From: Thiomicrorhabdus sp. Milos-T2
GTDB taxonomy: Bacteria > Pseudomonadota > Gammaproteobacteria > Thiomicrospirales > Thiomicrospiraceae
DNA: 64,000 bases
Reading direction: 5' to 3'
NCBI RefSeq assembly: GCF_000702325.1
Contig: NZ_KL370891.1
Location: forward strand, 124,001-188,000
Shown here: piece by piece, positions 54,432 to 63,755 of the stretch
Layout: each line of letters starts with the position of its first letter
Numbering within the stretch: the stretch's first letter is position 1
Notes under the pieces: generated by a model
What the model was told of the DNA's origin: nothing
The model's database searches: none
What the model saw: only the letters and a program-made list of their open reading frames with translations
Made by a program: the position numbers and the translations under genes

Positions 54432-55685
54432 ATGTTACCACCCTCTATTGCCGAAACCTTACCCAATTTTTCTTGCTTTGCTTATGTGAATGGACAGCCT
54501 TCATTTCAGGGGTTACTTAAATCTATTCCACAAGATTTTAAGGTCACAGAACAGATTGATTATGAATTTAGCGGTGAAGGTGAACATCTTTGGTGTTGGG
54601 TAGAAAAAATTGGGCAAAACACGGATTGGGTAGCCGGTATGTTAGCAAGTTGGGCTGGTACGGCTAAAGCCAATGTTGGATTTGCAGGGCAAAAAGACCG
54701 CCAGGCCGTGACCCAGCAGTGGTTTAGTATTCAATTACCCGGCAAACCTAACCCGAATCCAGAAGATTTAAAGGTTGATGGTGTAAAAATTTTAAAAATG
54801 GTACGCCATAACCGTAAGTTACAACGTGGTGGCTTGGCAGGAAATACCTTTGAATTATTGATTAGAGATATTAAGCCTTTAACCTCCCCAACTGAAACTG
54901 GATTTGATAATGTTGAAAACAGTAAGCAACAATTAGAAAAACGTTTACAGAAAGTATTAGAGCAGGGCGTTCCTAATTATTTTGGCGAGCAACGTTTTGG
55001 TAATAATGCCAATAATTTAAGAGAGGGTGAAAAGTTACTGGCAAGTGACTCTCGCCATGCATCTAAAAAGCGTGGTAAAAATTACCGGGGGCGAAGCCGA
55101 GGTAACCATAACCAACAAAGTTTATATATTTCGGCACTGCGTTCTTGGATGTTTAACGATTTATTAAGCCAAAGAGTACAACAGCAAAACTGGAATAAAG
55201 TACTACCTGGGGATATTCTGCAACTAACAGGTTCAGACAAATGGTTTGCAGCTGACGGAACCGAAGTTTTAGCTGATTTACAGCAACGAGTGACTGAGGG
55301 CTATTTAAGTCCAACAGGTGGGCTTTTTGGTGATGGAGAGCTGCCAACAAAAGCGGATGCTTTGGCATTAGAAAGTCAAATTGTGCAGAGTTACCAGGCC
55401 TGGTGTGATGCCTTAGCTAACAATAGAGTAAAGCAAGATAGGCGTTCTTTAGTTCTAGGTGTACCTGATCTTGAATGGGCGTTTGAGTTAATAGAACCAT
55501 CTCAATCGGTGTTAACGGATGAAAGTTTACTCAATGAAATTCAATCCCCTGAAATGCAATCCCCTGGAATGCAATCCCCTGGAATGCAACCCAACATGAC
55601 GACGCTTAATTTAAGGCTTAAATTTACTTTGCCAGCCGGGAGTTTTGCAACAATGGTATTGCGAGAGATTCTAGTGGCAGTTTGA
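54432..55685 (+). CDS. truD: tRNA pseudouridine(13) synthase TruD
   Basis: Pseudouridine synthase for tRNA position 13, 417 residues with this start (E. coli TruD is 349). Catalytic Asp is in GFAGQKDRQAVTQQWFS near residue 90, and the TRUD insertion domain follows (YFGEQRFGNNANN near 185). The ATG at 54432 is preceded by GAG and fits the family start; the frame runs 60 bases further upstream through the terminator hairpin. Between about 370 and 386 the protein has three QSPxM repeats from a 15-bp tandem repeat at 55542-55586, not shared with the enzyme core. One palindrome copy is read as Gln-Ala-Trp. Confidence 0.93.
   Translation: MLPPSIAETLPNFSCFAYVNGQPSFQGLLKSIPQDFKVTEQIDYEFSGEGEHLWCWVEKIGQNTDWVAGMLASWAGTAKANVGFAGQKDRQAVTQQWFSIQLPGKPNPNPEDLKVDGVKILKMVRHNRKLQRGGLAGNTFELLIRDIKPLTSPTETGFDNVENSKQQLEKRLQKVLEQGVPNYFGEQRFGNNANNLREGEKLLASDSRHASKKRGKNYRGRSRGNHNQQSLYISALRSWMFNDLLSQRVQQQNWNKVLPGDILQLTGSDKWFAADGTEVLADLQQRVTEGYLSPTGGLFGDGELPTKADALALESQIVQSYQAWCDALANNRVKQDRRSLVLGVPDLEWAFELIEPSQSVLTDESLLNEIQSPEMQSPGMQSPGMQPNMTTLNLRLKFTLPAGSFATMVLREILVAV
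55393..55404. repeat. dispersed palindrome ACCAGGCCTGGT
   Basis: Exact copy inside truD, read Gln-Ala-Trp. Confidence 0.9.
55542..55586 (+). repeat. 15-bp tandem repeat in truD
   Basis: Three in-frame copies of CAATCCCCTGGAATG (the first with GAA for GGA) encode a repeated QSPxM unit. Repeat number can change by slippage without shifting the frame. Confidence 0.85.
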
Positions 55686-55708
55686 TGGTTTTTAGTGATT
55701 GATAAATA

Positions 55709-55749
55709 AAAAAACACCGCCAAGGTATAAAGCCTGAGCGGTGTTTTTT
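55709..55749. terminator. bidirectional terminator between truD and the chemoreceptor gene
   Basis: AAAAAACACCGC and GCGGTGTTTTTTT pair around an 18-base region, with A and T runs on either side, so both converging genes can use it. Confidence 0.75.
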
Positions 55750-55825
55750 TTGGTTATTAGTCTTTTACGTTAACCTTTGACCTTAATCCTAGATAGGCTA
55801 GTATAGGCTTGGCTAGGCGTTAAAG

Positions 55826-58570
55826 TTAAAACTCAGACCATTCATCTTCTTGATTGGTAGGCGCTTGAAGTGTTGGGGTTTTAATTTCACTTTGCACGGG
55901 GGTTGAGTTGCTTGGTGCAATTAACTTTGGTTGTGCTTGAGTGTGAGTTATCGTTTTTGGTTTTTCTTGCGGAATGTAGCCGCCACCATGGGCAATTTCA
56001 GTTTCTAAAGCCGTAATTAATTCAATGACTTTAGTGCTCTTCGCCTCTAGTTCAGACATTTTGTTGTTTGCGGTTTCAATGTCACCAATGTCTTTTAATT
56101 GTAGGATTTCCCCAATAAAACTATGCAAATCTGCATGGTTGCGTTCTAAGTTGTTAAAAGAGCTTAAGCTTGCGTATTGATTACCAGCGCCATAAATCCA
56201 TGAACCTAACGCACATTTACTTCCATCGCTTGCGGTTGATCGGTCAAAATTAACATCAAAATCATTGATATAAGCTCTGACTTTAACACGCCATTGTCTA
56301 TGTCCGCTTCGAGCTTTGGTAAAGTCAAAACTATCATCACCAGAAGCAAGGTTTGTTGTGGCAACCGCGGGGTTAAGCGTAAACATATCTATATTGGATG
56401 TCATTAAATTAGACATTTGCCCAAGTTCTTCGGCAGTTGCTGCCGTTTCTTCAACTAAGGCGGCATTTTGTTGTACGGCCGTATCAATTTGAGTAATGGA
56501 TTGGTTTATGAGTCCAACCCCTTCACTTTGTTCTGAACTCGAGTTTGCCATCTCTTCAATAATTTGATTTACGTTGTTAATCGATTCCACAATATTGTGT
56601 AAAGACTCTCCCGAATCTTTAACATGATGTGTTCCTTCAGACACTTTTTTAACCGTGTCTTCAATTAATACTCGAATATCTTTAGCAGCATCCGCTGATT
56701 TTTGTGCCAAGGTTCTTACCTCACCGGCAACTACGGCAAAGCCTCGACCATGCTCGCCAGCTCTTGCCGCTTCAACCGCGGCATTAAGCGCAAGTAGGTT
56801 GGTTTGAAAGGCAATACTGTCGATTAGACTAATAATGTCATTAATTTTACGGCTAGAATCGTTAATCTCTTCCATGGCAACAATGGCGTTATCCATTACG
56901 GTCACGCCCGATTGAGCCAATTGTGCGCTACTCTGGGTAAGATCAGATGCATCACGTGCATTGTCTGCATTTTGTTTAACGGCAGCAGTAATTTGTTCCA
57001 TGCTAGAAGCGGTTTGTTCTAAAGAGGCGGCTTGGTCTTGGGTTCTGTTGTTTAGGTCTACGCTGCCTTGAAAGATTTGTGATGAGCCATCTTGTACGTT
57101 TTCAATAGCTAATTTTGTTTGCGACATCATCGCACTTAAGTTATCTACCGCCACATTAAGGCTGTCTTGCACTACTGCAAAACGTCCAAGATATTGACCT
57201 TCTACATGGTCATTTAACTTACCTTCTGAAATTGCCATGGCAATACCGACAGTGGCATTTATCGGTTTTTCAATGTTTTCTATTAAATCATTAAGCGATT
57301 CGCTTAACTGTCGTGCAATACCGTCGGTTTTTGAAATGTCTATTCTTTCGCTTAATAGTCCCGCTTTGGCACTGTTTATGGCTGATTGAACATCCTCAAG
57401 GAGTTGAACTTCTGAGGTTTTGTCTTGCCATTCAACAATCGTCGAGGTTTTAATGCCTGCGCGGTTAGTTACGGGTACAACGTTTAGGTCAAGGTGATAG
57501 CCAGCAACAATAATTTGCGCTAAGGTAGGTTCTGTAATTTTTTGGAGCATTGCTCGGTTGTGAGCGGGGTTTTTATGAAAAATATCAATATTAGATCCAA
57601 TAATCTCATCGGTTTTTAGGTTGGGCAGTGCAGTTTTTAATCGGCTTTCACGCTCCTCAAAGAATGTGATCATTGATTTATTCATGTAGACGATATTGAG
57701 GTTTTGATCGGCAATCATGACATTAGAATTAATTTCATCCAAAGCCAGTTTTAAACGGTTTGCTTCATCTAACTGAGACTCTGTCTCTTCTTGCCGCTCT
57801 CTTGCCGCTAAAGCCGCAGATTTAATGGTTGCAGTCATTTTGCCATTAAAAGTCGTTGGGTCAAACCATTGGTCTTGGTAAGGTTCATTACTGGCAATCC
57901 CCCTCATGATTCTGCGCATAGTTCGACCTGATCTTAATTGAACCATCCCAAATAAATAAGGTGGAACTAAGCCGAGTGTGCCCACTAAAACCATTTCGAG
58001 TAAAGAATGACCTGTCATATCAGCATAAACGATGTAAGGGATTAGGTACAAAAACGCAACTAAAATGGTAATTTGTAACGGGGGATTGAGTCTAAAGAAA
58101 CTATTGCTAATGGGTAGAAAATCTAGGCCTCTAGTAACCCGGCCATTTTTCATTTTAGCACGACCCTGTTTAATGGCTTTATAGGCTTCTTCGGCGGCAC
58201 TAATTTCATCACGCTCAACCCGAGAGCGAACCGACATGAAACCTGTAATCTTGTTATTGGTATATAATGGCGTTGCATCTGCTCTTACCCAATAAAAACC
58301 GCCATCTTTTCTACGGTTCTTAACAACTTGAGTCCAAGGAAAACCCGCATTTAAAGCGTTCCACATATCCTCAAAAACCGCTTCAGGAACATCGGGATGA
58401 CGAACTATATTGTGAGGTTGACCAATCAACTCTTCTCGGCTAAACCCACTCGAAATCTCAAATGCATCATTACATTCAAGAATAGTTCCGTTTAAATCGG
58501 TTTTAGAAACTAAGGTCATGCCTTCAGGTATGACAAATTCTTCATTAGTTATAGGCTGATTATTGCGCAT
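55826..58570 (-). CDS. PAS-containing chemoreceptor with CZB domain
   Basis: A 914-residue methyl-accepting chemotaxis protein. An Aer-like N-terminal PAS domain (about 15-115) is followed by two membrane segments (about 165-185 and 190-210), a second PAS domain (about 268-350), HAMP-like helices, the coiled-coil signalling domain with the conserved hairpin tip [20 protein letters not shown] near 585, and a C-terminal CZB zinc-binding domain (about 790-860; [23 protein letters not shown] keep its His/Cys ligands). It probably senses a redox or oxidant signal and reports to CheA, which is not in the window. Confidence 0.9.
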   Translation of the reverse strand: MRNNQPITNEEFVIPEGMTLVSKTDLNGTILECNDAFEISSGFSREELIGQPHNIVRHPDVPEAVFEDMWNALNAGFPWTQVVKNRRKDGGFYWVRADATPLYTNNKITGFMSVRSRVERDEISAAEEAYKAIKQGRAKMKNGRVTRGLDFLPISNSFFRLNPPLQITILVAFLYLIPYIVYADMTGHSLLEMVLVGTLGLVPPYLFGMVQLRSGRTMRRIMRGIASNEPYQDQWFDPTTFNGKMTATIKSAALAARERQEETESQLDEANRLKLALDEINSNVMIADQNLNIVYMNKSMITFFEERESRLKTALPNLKTDEIIGSNIDIFHKNPAHNRAMLQKITEPTLAQIIVAGYHLDLNVVPVTNRAGIKTSTIVEWQDKTSEVQLLEDVQSAINSAKAGLLSERIDISKTDGIARQLSESLNDLIENIEKPINATVGIAMAISEGKLNDHVEGQYLGRFAVVQDSLNVAVDNLSAMMSQTKLAIENVQDGSSQIFQGSVDLNNRTQDQAASLEQTASSMEQITAAVKQNADNARDASDLTQSSAQLAQSGVTVMDNAIVAMEEINDSSRKINDIISLIDSIAFQTNLLALNAAVEAARAGEHGRGFAVVAGEVRTLAQKSADAAKDIRVLIEDTVKKVSEGTHHVKDSGESLHNIVESINNVNQIIEEMANSSSEQSEGVGLINQSITQIDTAVQQNAALVEETAATAEELGQMSNLMTSNIDMFTLNPAVATTNLASGDDSFDFTKARSGHRQWRVKVRAYINDFDVNFDRSTASDGSKCALGSWIYGAGNQYASLSSFNNLERNHADLHSFIGEILQLKDIGDIETANNKMSELEAKSTKVIELITALETEIAHGGGYIPQEKPKTITHTQAQPKLIAPSNSTPVQSEIKTPTLQAPTNQEDEWSEF

Positions 58571-58871
58571 TTATGTGGCTCCATTCAGCGACTTTCTTCT
58601 TAAAACTCTTTAATAAAAAGTCGTTCTAATCGATATGTTTATTTACATTACATTTTAATATTAATTTGAATCTAGCAATATACTTACCAATGTTAAGGTT
58701 TTATTTTATTTTATGATAAAAGTTAAACCCTATAGGCAAGCAAATTTATTGCGGTTAAAATGGTTTTTATCCATTTTTATGCAATTAATCATAACTTATG
58801 AATATAGTTGATTAATGATAATTAAACATAATTTTGATTCACAATAACTAAATCATAACTAAACCATAACT
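58571..58871. other. divergent promoter region without a gene
   Basis: Strongly AT-rich stretch between the chemoreceptor gene (minus) and the hybrid kinase (plus). I see no terminator, repeat-family member or palindrome copy in it. Confidence 0.5.
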
Positions 58872-61805
58872 ATGACTAAATTTCGTCAACAATCATTACT
58901 GTCAAAAAAAGCACGTATGGCTATTTTTAATTTGCCATTAACCTTTTGGTTAAGCATGCTGAGCGCAGCGGTTTTAGTCATTGCGTTGGTCTATTACATC
59001 GTCTTACAAAATGAATCTAGAGTAACTCAGGCAGCCCAACTTTCTGCTAATGGATTAGCCTCTTATGTTGGTGATTATGTTGAAAAGCATCAGCTGTTAG
59101 TTAAATCGATTGTTTCACATCATCAAGACCGTATTTTACAACTCTCTAAAGGGGGCGGTTACCCTTACGACTTGGCCGAAATTAGCGATGATGTTGATTC
59201 CCTTTTTCCAAAAAATACAGAATTTGCCATTGTTAATCAAAAAGGGGACGTGATTGTTGCCAGTCATAATGATGGTATAGGAAAAAAATGCCGCGACTTA
59301 ATTAAATTTACAATGAATGCAGGAGTGCCGTCAGTCTCTAATGTACGTTCCCATCATTTTCAAAGTGGTCTAAATCACTTTGATATCTTTCAACAAATTA
59401 TCGTTGGGGATGAAATAGCCGGTTTTTGGGTAAAACTTTCTTTTAAGCCTTTAGAGCCTTTTATTAATAGTCCAAACTTCAAAGAGTATGATTTGGTGAT
59501 TGCTCAACAAGCTCCTCTTAACAATATTTTGCTAGGTAAAAATAGAGTGCAGACTGATGAGGGTAATACACATTTTAAATTCATTAACCAAATGTTAAAA
59601 ACAGATGATGGTAAAGATGTACTTGCGATTGTTCCAGTTGCAAATATAGGTTGGCAAGTTAGAGCTTTAATAAATGCTAGTGAGCATCAAAAATATGTTC
59701 AGCATATTGTTTTAATTGCTCTTGCTTTATTTATGGCTTTCTTTGTTGTTGTTGCCATTGTGGTTTTTTTAGTGAGAACGTTACAGCAGGAAAAAGAAAA
59801 GATTCGTCAAGATGCGGTGCATGATGAGATGTTTAATGCTGGGCCTACAGTATTATTAGAGAAGCAGATAGATCAAAAAATGTTGGTCTTATATGCCTCA
59901 CCTAATGCTGAATTGTTGTTTGCTAAAACGAGTAAGGCATTAATCAATAAACCCTATTTAGATTGGATTTTTCCTGAAGACGCGATAATGGTTCGCCAGA
60001 CGTTAATTAATGCTTATAAAAATCAACTGCCTAGTGTTGAGATGGTTTACCGAATTAGAAAAGCCAATAATAAAGGCTTTAAATGGATTTACGATCTGAG
60101 TCATATTCTTTATAACTCGTCGGGTCAACCAGACAGTATTCGTGGTTATATCACCTCGGTTCATGCTCAAAAAACAGCCGAAAAAAATGCGACAGATCTT
60201 ATTCAATCGGTTCCTGAGGCAATTTTTGTTTTAGATTTAAACGGTAAAATACTAAATACAAACCGCGCAGCTGAGAGTTTATTAGGTTGCAATAAAACAC
60301 AATTGGTTAATGCCGTGTTTAGGGATTGGTTAGATACTGAAAGCTTAGCCCATTATGAAAGTTTAAAACAGGCTTTTATTGAGGCGTTATCGTTAAACAC
60401 TAATGCCGTCTCGGAGATGGATAAATTGTATCTAAAAAGTGCCAATGGAGCTTTAGTTGCCGTTGAAATTAGTTTAAATAGTATAGAGCTCAATGCTAAG
60501 CCCTTATTAGTGCAGGTGGTTCGTAATGTCACCCTGCAGCAACAAGCTCAAAAGCAGTTAAGTCTTGCCAAAGAGGAAGCTGAGGATTTAGCGAAAGCTC
60601 GTAGTCGTTTTGTGGCGACGATTAGTCATGAAATTAGAACGCCAATGAATGGTGTTTTAGGTATGGCAGACCTGCTTTTTGATACGCCATTAACTCCAAT
60701 TCAAGAAGAATATTTGCAAGCGATTAAGCAAAGCGGCGATGTTTTGCTCAATATCATTAATGAAGTGTTAGATTTTGCCAAATTAGATGAAGGCAAGGTG
60801 GTGTTAAGCCATGTTAAATTTAATTTAAAACAGGCTGCAGAGGAGACGCTTCATCTCTTGTCGCCAATGGCTGAAGAAAAAGGCTTAGCCTTAACGTTAC
60901 ATTACAGCGATGAATTACACGAAACCTTTATGGGTGATGTATTACGTATACAACAATTGCTTTTTAATTTAGTGGGCAATGCCATTAAATTTACCGAACA
61001 AGGCCATGTTCAAATTAAAGTCACTCCTGCAAAAGCAGATGCAGATACAGGTGTAGATGCAGGGGCAGATGAAGATGACAATTATCCGGTGCAGGGGTTG
61101 TTAATTGAAGTTGAAGATAGTGGTATCGGTATAGCTAAAGAACATTTAAATAGACTATTTGATTCTTTCACTCAGGCCGATGAATCAACTTCAAGAAAGT
61201 TTGGCGGTACCGGTTTAGGTTTAGCGATTTGTAAGCAGTTAGTGGATTTGATGAATGGTCATATTGTTGTTTTGTCAGAGATAAATAAAGGCAGTACTTT
61301 TCAGGTTAGGTTGCCATTAGAGATACCTGCCTCAGAAGAAAAGGCAAAATTTACCGCATCTAATGCATTAATCTCACATGAAGACACTGTCATTCAAGAA
61401 GATATGGATTCTCTGCCGCTAACAGGCATAAATGTCTTATTAATTGAAGATAATACAATTAACCAAAATGTTATCAAGGCTTTTGTAAAACGCTTAGGAG
61501 CAAAAGTTGATATTGCTGAAAATGGTCTGAAAGGGGTGGATTTTTGGCGTTTAGGTGAGGGTAAATATCAATTAATATTAATGGATTGCCAAATGCCTGT
61601 TATGGATGGCTTTGATGCCACTAAAATCATTCGTAAAGAAGAGGCGCTGAGTTATCAGCAATCATCAGTTCCCATTATTGCGCTTACGGCTAATGTGTTG
61701 ACTGATGATCGAAGCCGATGTTTTCAAGTTGGAATGAATGATTTTTTAGCCAAACCGATTAATAGAGAGCAGTTTGATGCAACTTTAATAAAGTGGGCGC
61801 AATGA
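58872..61805 (+). CDS. hybrid sensor histidine kinase
   Basis: A 977-residue membrane kinase. Two membrane segments (about 22-45 and 280-302) enclose a periplasmic Cache-type sensory domain. Two PAS domains follow (about 330-440 and 445-560), then a HisKA helix with ISHEIRTPMNGVLG (His near 588), a HATPase domain (DSGIGI, GGTGLGLAIC), and a C-terminal receiver with Asp in LILMDCQMPVMDG near 905. The start codon has no clear ribosome binding site; an ATG at 58917 is an alternative. The stop overlaps the mobA ATG. Confidence 0.92.
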   Translation: MTKFRQQSLLSKKARMAIFNLPLTFWLSMLSAAVLVIALVYYIVLQNESRVTQAAQLSANGLASYVGDYVEKHQLLVKSIVSHHQDRILQLSKGGGYPYDLAEISDDVDSLFPKNTEFAIVNQKGDVIVASHNDGIGKKCRDLIKFTMNAGVPSVSNVRSHHFQSGLNHFDIFQQIIVGDEIAGFWVKLSFKPLEPFINSPNFKEYDLVIAQQAPLNNILLGKNRVQTDEGNTHFKFINQMLKTDDGKDVLAIVPVANIGWQVRALINASEHQKYVQHIVLIALALFMAFFVVVAIVVFLVRTLQQEKEKIRQDAVHDEMFNAGPTVLLEKQIDQKMLVLYASPNAELLFAKTSKALINKPYLDWIFPEDAIMVRQTLINAYKNQLPSVEMVYRIRKANNKGFKWIYDLSHILYNSSGQPDSIRGYITSVHAQKTAEKNATDLIQSVPEAIFVLDLNGKILNTNRAAESLLGCNKTQLVNAVFRDWLDTESLAHYESLKQAFIEALSLNTNAVSEMDKLYLKSANGALVAVEISLNSIELNAKPLLVQVVRNVTLQQQAQKQLSLAKEEAEDLAKARSRFVATISHEIRTPMNGVLGMADLLFDTPLTPIQEEYLQAIKQSGDVLLNIINEVLDFAKLDEGKVVLSHVKFNLKQAAEETLHLLSPMAEEKGLALTLHYSDELHETFMGDVLRIQQLLFNLVGNAIKFTEQGHVQIKVTPAKADADTGVDAGADEDDNYPVQGLLIEVEDSGIGIAKEHLNRLFDSFTQADESTSRKFGGTGLGLAICKQLVDLMNGHIVVLSEINKGSTFQVRLPLEIPASEEKAKFTASNALISHEDTVIQEDMDSLPLTGINVLLIEDNTINQNVIKAFVKRLGAKVDIAENGLKGVDFWRLGEGKYQLILMDCQMPVMDGFDATKIIRKEEALSYQQSSVPIIALTANVLTDDRSRCFQVGMNDFLAKPINREQFDATLIKWAQ

Positions 61806-62428
61806 GCAAAGAAGGTAATCGTTTAACAGCGTTTGTAGCAACAAAAAAACTTAATGTTAATGACCTCTCTGGAGTTATTATTGCTGGAGGATTAGGTAGC
61901 CGGGTAGGTTATCAACAAAAAGCCCTGTTGCCATACAAAGGTGAACCTATTCTTAAGCCGATTATGGCGATATTACAAAATCAAGTAACATCCCTTTGGA
62001 TTAATGCCAACGCAGAGTTAGAACGATATCAGCCCTATTCTAAGCAGTTGTTTTCAGATGATTATGAAGGGTTTCTTGGGCCTTTAGCGGGTATGCACGC
62101 AGCTTGGAAATATATAGAACATGATTGGGCTGTGTTTGTGCCGTGTGATAATCCTAATATTCCCAATGATTTTGTTGAAAGGCTTATTTCGGCTTATCAA
62201 AAACAACCTAATCCTATCGTAGCGGTGAATGATGGAGAACGTTTGCAACCGCTGTATTTAATGATGCATCGTTCTATGATGCTATCACTCGGCAAAGCCA
62301 TTGATATGGGACATTTGAGCGTGCATCGGTGGGTAAAAGAAAATGCATTTACTCAAGCAAATTTTGCAGACTGTTGCCCGCATGCATTTAAAAATATGAA
62401 TACACTTGAGAGTTTTGATAGTCATTAA
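61802..62428 (+). CDS. mobA: molybdenum cofactor guanylyltransferase MobA
   Basis: Attaches GMP to molybdopterin to make the bis-MGD cofactor; 208 residues from this start. The nucleotide-binding loop IIAGGLGSRVGYQQKALLPYKG near residue 20 and the DN metal site in FVPCDNPNIP near 115 agree with MobA. I chose the ATG at 61802, which overlaps the kinase stop codon (ATGA); a GTG three codons earlier is possible. The N-terminus is about 20 residues longer than usual before the nucleotide loop. Confidence 0.9.
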   Translation: MSKEGNRLTAFVATKKLNVNDLSGVIIAGGLGSRVGYQQKALLPYKGEPILKPIMAILQNQVTSLWINANAELERYQPYSKQLFSDDYEGFLGPLAGMHAAWKYIEHDWAVFVPCDNPNIPNDFVERLISAYQKQPNPIVAVNDGERLQPLYLMMHRSMMLSLGKAIDMGHLSVHRWVKENAFTQANFADCCPHAFKNMNTLESFDSH

Positions 62429-62495
62429 ATTAGTTGAAGTTCAATGACTCTATTTATTTGAAATGTATTTTACATTTATTTGAAAAAAACAACTG

Positions 62496-62507
62496 ACCAG
62501 GCCTGGT
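62496..62507. repeat. dispersed palindrome ACCAGGCCTGGT
   Basis: Exact copy between mobA and higB. Confidence 0.9.
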
Positions 62508-62583
62508 AAATACTTTGGTCATTAATAGTTTGTGGGTAAGCTCTTATTTTTGTATGGATATTCTGAATAGTGCGAGTATAGCC

Positions 62584-62611
62584 TTGACAACGATTAAAAA
62601 ATTCCCATAAT
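62584..62611 (+). promoter_or_regulatory. higBA promoter
   Basis: TTGACA (62584-62589) and CATAAT (62606-62611) are separated by 16 bases. Transcription would start near 62618, almost at the toxin start codon. Confidence 0.6.
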
Positions 62612-62616
62612 GGGAA
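62602..62616 (+). promoter_or_regulatory. candidate HigA operator
   Basis: TTCCCAT-A-ATGGGAA is a perfect seven-base inverted repeat around one base. It covers the -10 box and the first possible ATG. Operators of this shape and place are typical for autoregulating antitoxins; binding by HigA is inferred. Confidence 0.55.
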
Positions 62617-62618
62617 AT

Positions 62619-62918
62619 ATGAGAATTATTTCACGTGCAACACTTCGAAGTTTTTGGGAAAATCCTAAATATTTGGATTCTGAACAAGCATTAAAGTCTT
62701 GGTTTGATGAGGCTAAACACGCGAATTGGCAAATACCTCAAGATATTAAAAGAAAATATCGAAGCGCTAGTTTTGTTGGAAATAATAGAGTTGTTTTTAA
62801 CATTCATGGCAATAAATATCGGCTTGTCGTTGCTGTTAATTATAAGTTTTCAATGTGCTATATTCGTTTTGTTGGAACTCACAAAGAATATGATGCGATT
62901 GATGTAAGCACTATTTAA
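62619..62918 (+). CDS. higB: HigB-type mRNA interferase toxin
   Basis: Toxin of a type II toxin-antitoxin pair, 99 residues from the ATG at 62619 (the frame also has an ATG at 62610, inside the operator). The sequence MRIISRATLRSFWENP, SASFVGNNRVVFNIHGNKYRLVV and CYIRFVGTHKEYDAIDV matches the HigB_toxin family of the RelE superfamily, ribosome-dependent mRNA endonucleases. There is no ribosome binding site, and the predicted transcript starts within a base or so of the ATG, so it may be leaderless. It is followed by higA. Confidence 0.9.
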   Translation: MRIISRATLRSFWENPKYLDSEQALKSWFDEAKHANWQIPQDIKRKYRSASFVGNNRVVFNIHGNKYRLVVAVNYKFSMCYIRFVGTHKEYDAIDVSTI

Positions 62919-62930
62919 GGAGAGTGAGAA

Positions 62931-63299
62931 ATGCATATTAAACCTATCCGAACCAATCAAGATCATCAAAATGCATTAAACCGAATTGATGCTTTATTTG
63001 ATGCAGAGCACAATACTCCAGAAGGTGATGAACTTGAAGTGCTAGTTGAATTGATTCATGCCTATGAAGAAGTGCATTTCCCAATTGAAACGCCTGATCC
63101 AATTGAAGCCATTAAGTTTCGTATGGAGCAACAGGGTATGACGGATGCAGACCTAGTTCCATATCTGGGGCAAAGAAGCCGAGTAAGTGAAGTTTTAAAC
63201 CGAAAAAGAAGGCTGTCGCTTCAAATGATTCGTAAGCTGCATTCAGGCCTGAATATTCCTATTGAAGCCCTTATTACTGAATACAGACTGACGGTTTAA
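62931..63299 (+). CDS. higA: HigA-type antitoxin
   Basis: Antitoxin, 122 residues, with an XRE-type helix-turn-helix near residues 68-110 (MTDADLVPYLGQRSRVSEVL). The N-terminal part should bind the toxin. A strong AAGGAGAGTG ribosome binding site precedes the ATG, unlike higB, so antitoxin should be made in excess from the shared transcript. The long repeat copy 2 begins 34 bases downstream. Confidence 0.92.
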   Translation: MHIKPIRTNQDHQNALNRIDALFDAEHNTPEGDELEVLVELIHAYEEVHFPIETPDPIEAIKFRMEQQGMTDADLVPYLGQRSRVSEVLNRKRRLSLQMIRKLHSGLNIPIEALITEYRLTV

Positions 63300-63333
63300 T
63301 TTTTCCCACGAAATATTCCGGCGGTTTTTAACT

Positions 63334-63702
63334 GTAAAAAATTAAACTTAATCAGACAAGACACCAGTTAATTACTAACCTAACTTGATAAAAAATCATT
63401 ATTAGATTTGAGTTATTTTCCACTTTTTTGATGCTTAAAATTGAAGCTTGGACAAACGCCTTAAGTCCCCTTGTAATAAATGGTGCAAAGTTCTTAGCGT
63501 AGTGAACGGTAAAAAAACGCTGCTGTTTGAGCGTAGCGAGTTCAGCGTTTTCAGTTCACAAGCTTAGAACTTGCTCATTTATGGAGTGGGGTTTGTTTTT
63601 TGGTTACTTTTTGCCAAATTGCAAAAAGTAACGGGAAGCCTGAGTGACAAAATTTAAGGCAAAGGCGTAATATTTTAAAAGGCTTCTCAATCACTTCACT
63701 GT
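63334..63702 (+). repeat. 368-bp long repeat, copy 2
   Basis: Nearly identical to 12711-13078, same orientation. It contains the same perfect hairpin (63603-63632) and has no gene. It fills most of the 456-bp gap between higA and hisI; the last 50 bases before hisI hold CGTCTCGTTCAAAGG, a decayed end of the AGAGACCTTTG element family. Confidence 0.85.
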
Positions 63703-63755
63703 CTGATTAAATCTAAGCTTTTACATTTTAACCATTTTTTTTGCAGCCGTCTCGT

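Noticed and set aside
61793-61801. GTG start for mobA at 61793.
   Set aside because: The ATG at 61802 overlaps the upstream stop codon in the common ATGA manner and is the simpler start.
63242-63255. The 14-bp palindrome ATTCAGGCCTGAAT inside higA shares the CAGGCCTG core of the dispersed palindrome.
   Set aside because: It is a single copy, it does not match the outer bases, and it lies in ordinary coding sequence, so I did not count it with the family.
12711-63702. The 368-bp repeat pair as the ends of a 50-kb composite transposon.
   Set aside because: The interval holds many essential genes in normal chromosomal order, and there is no transposase at either end.
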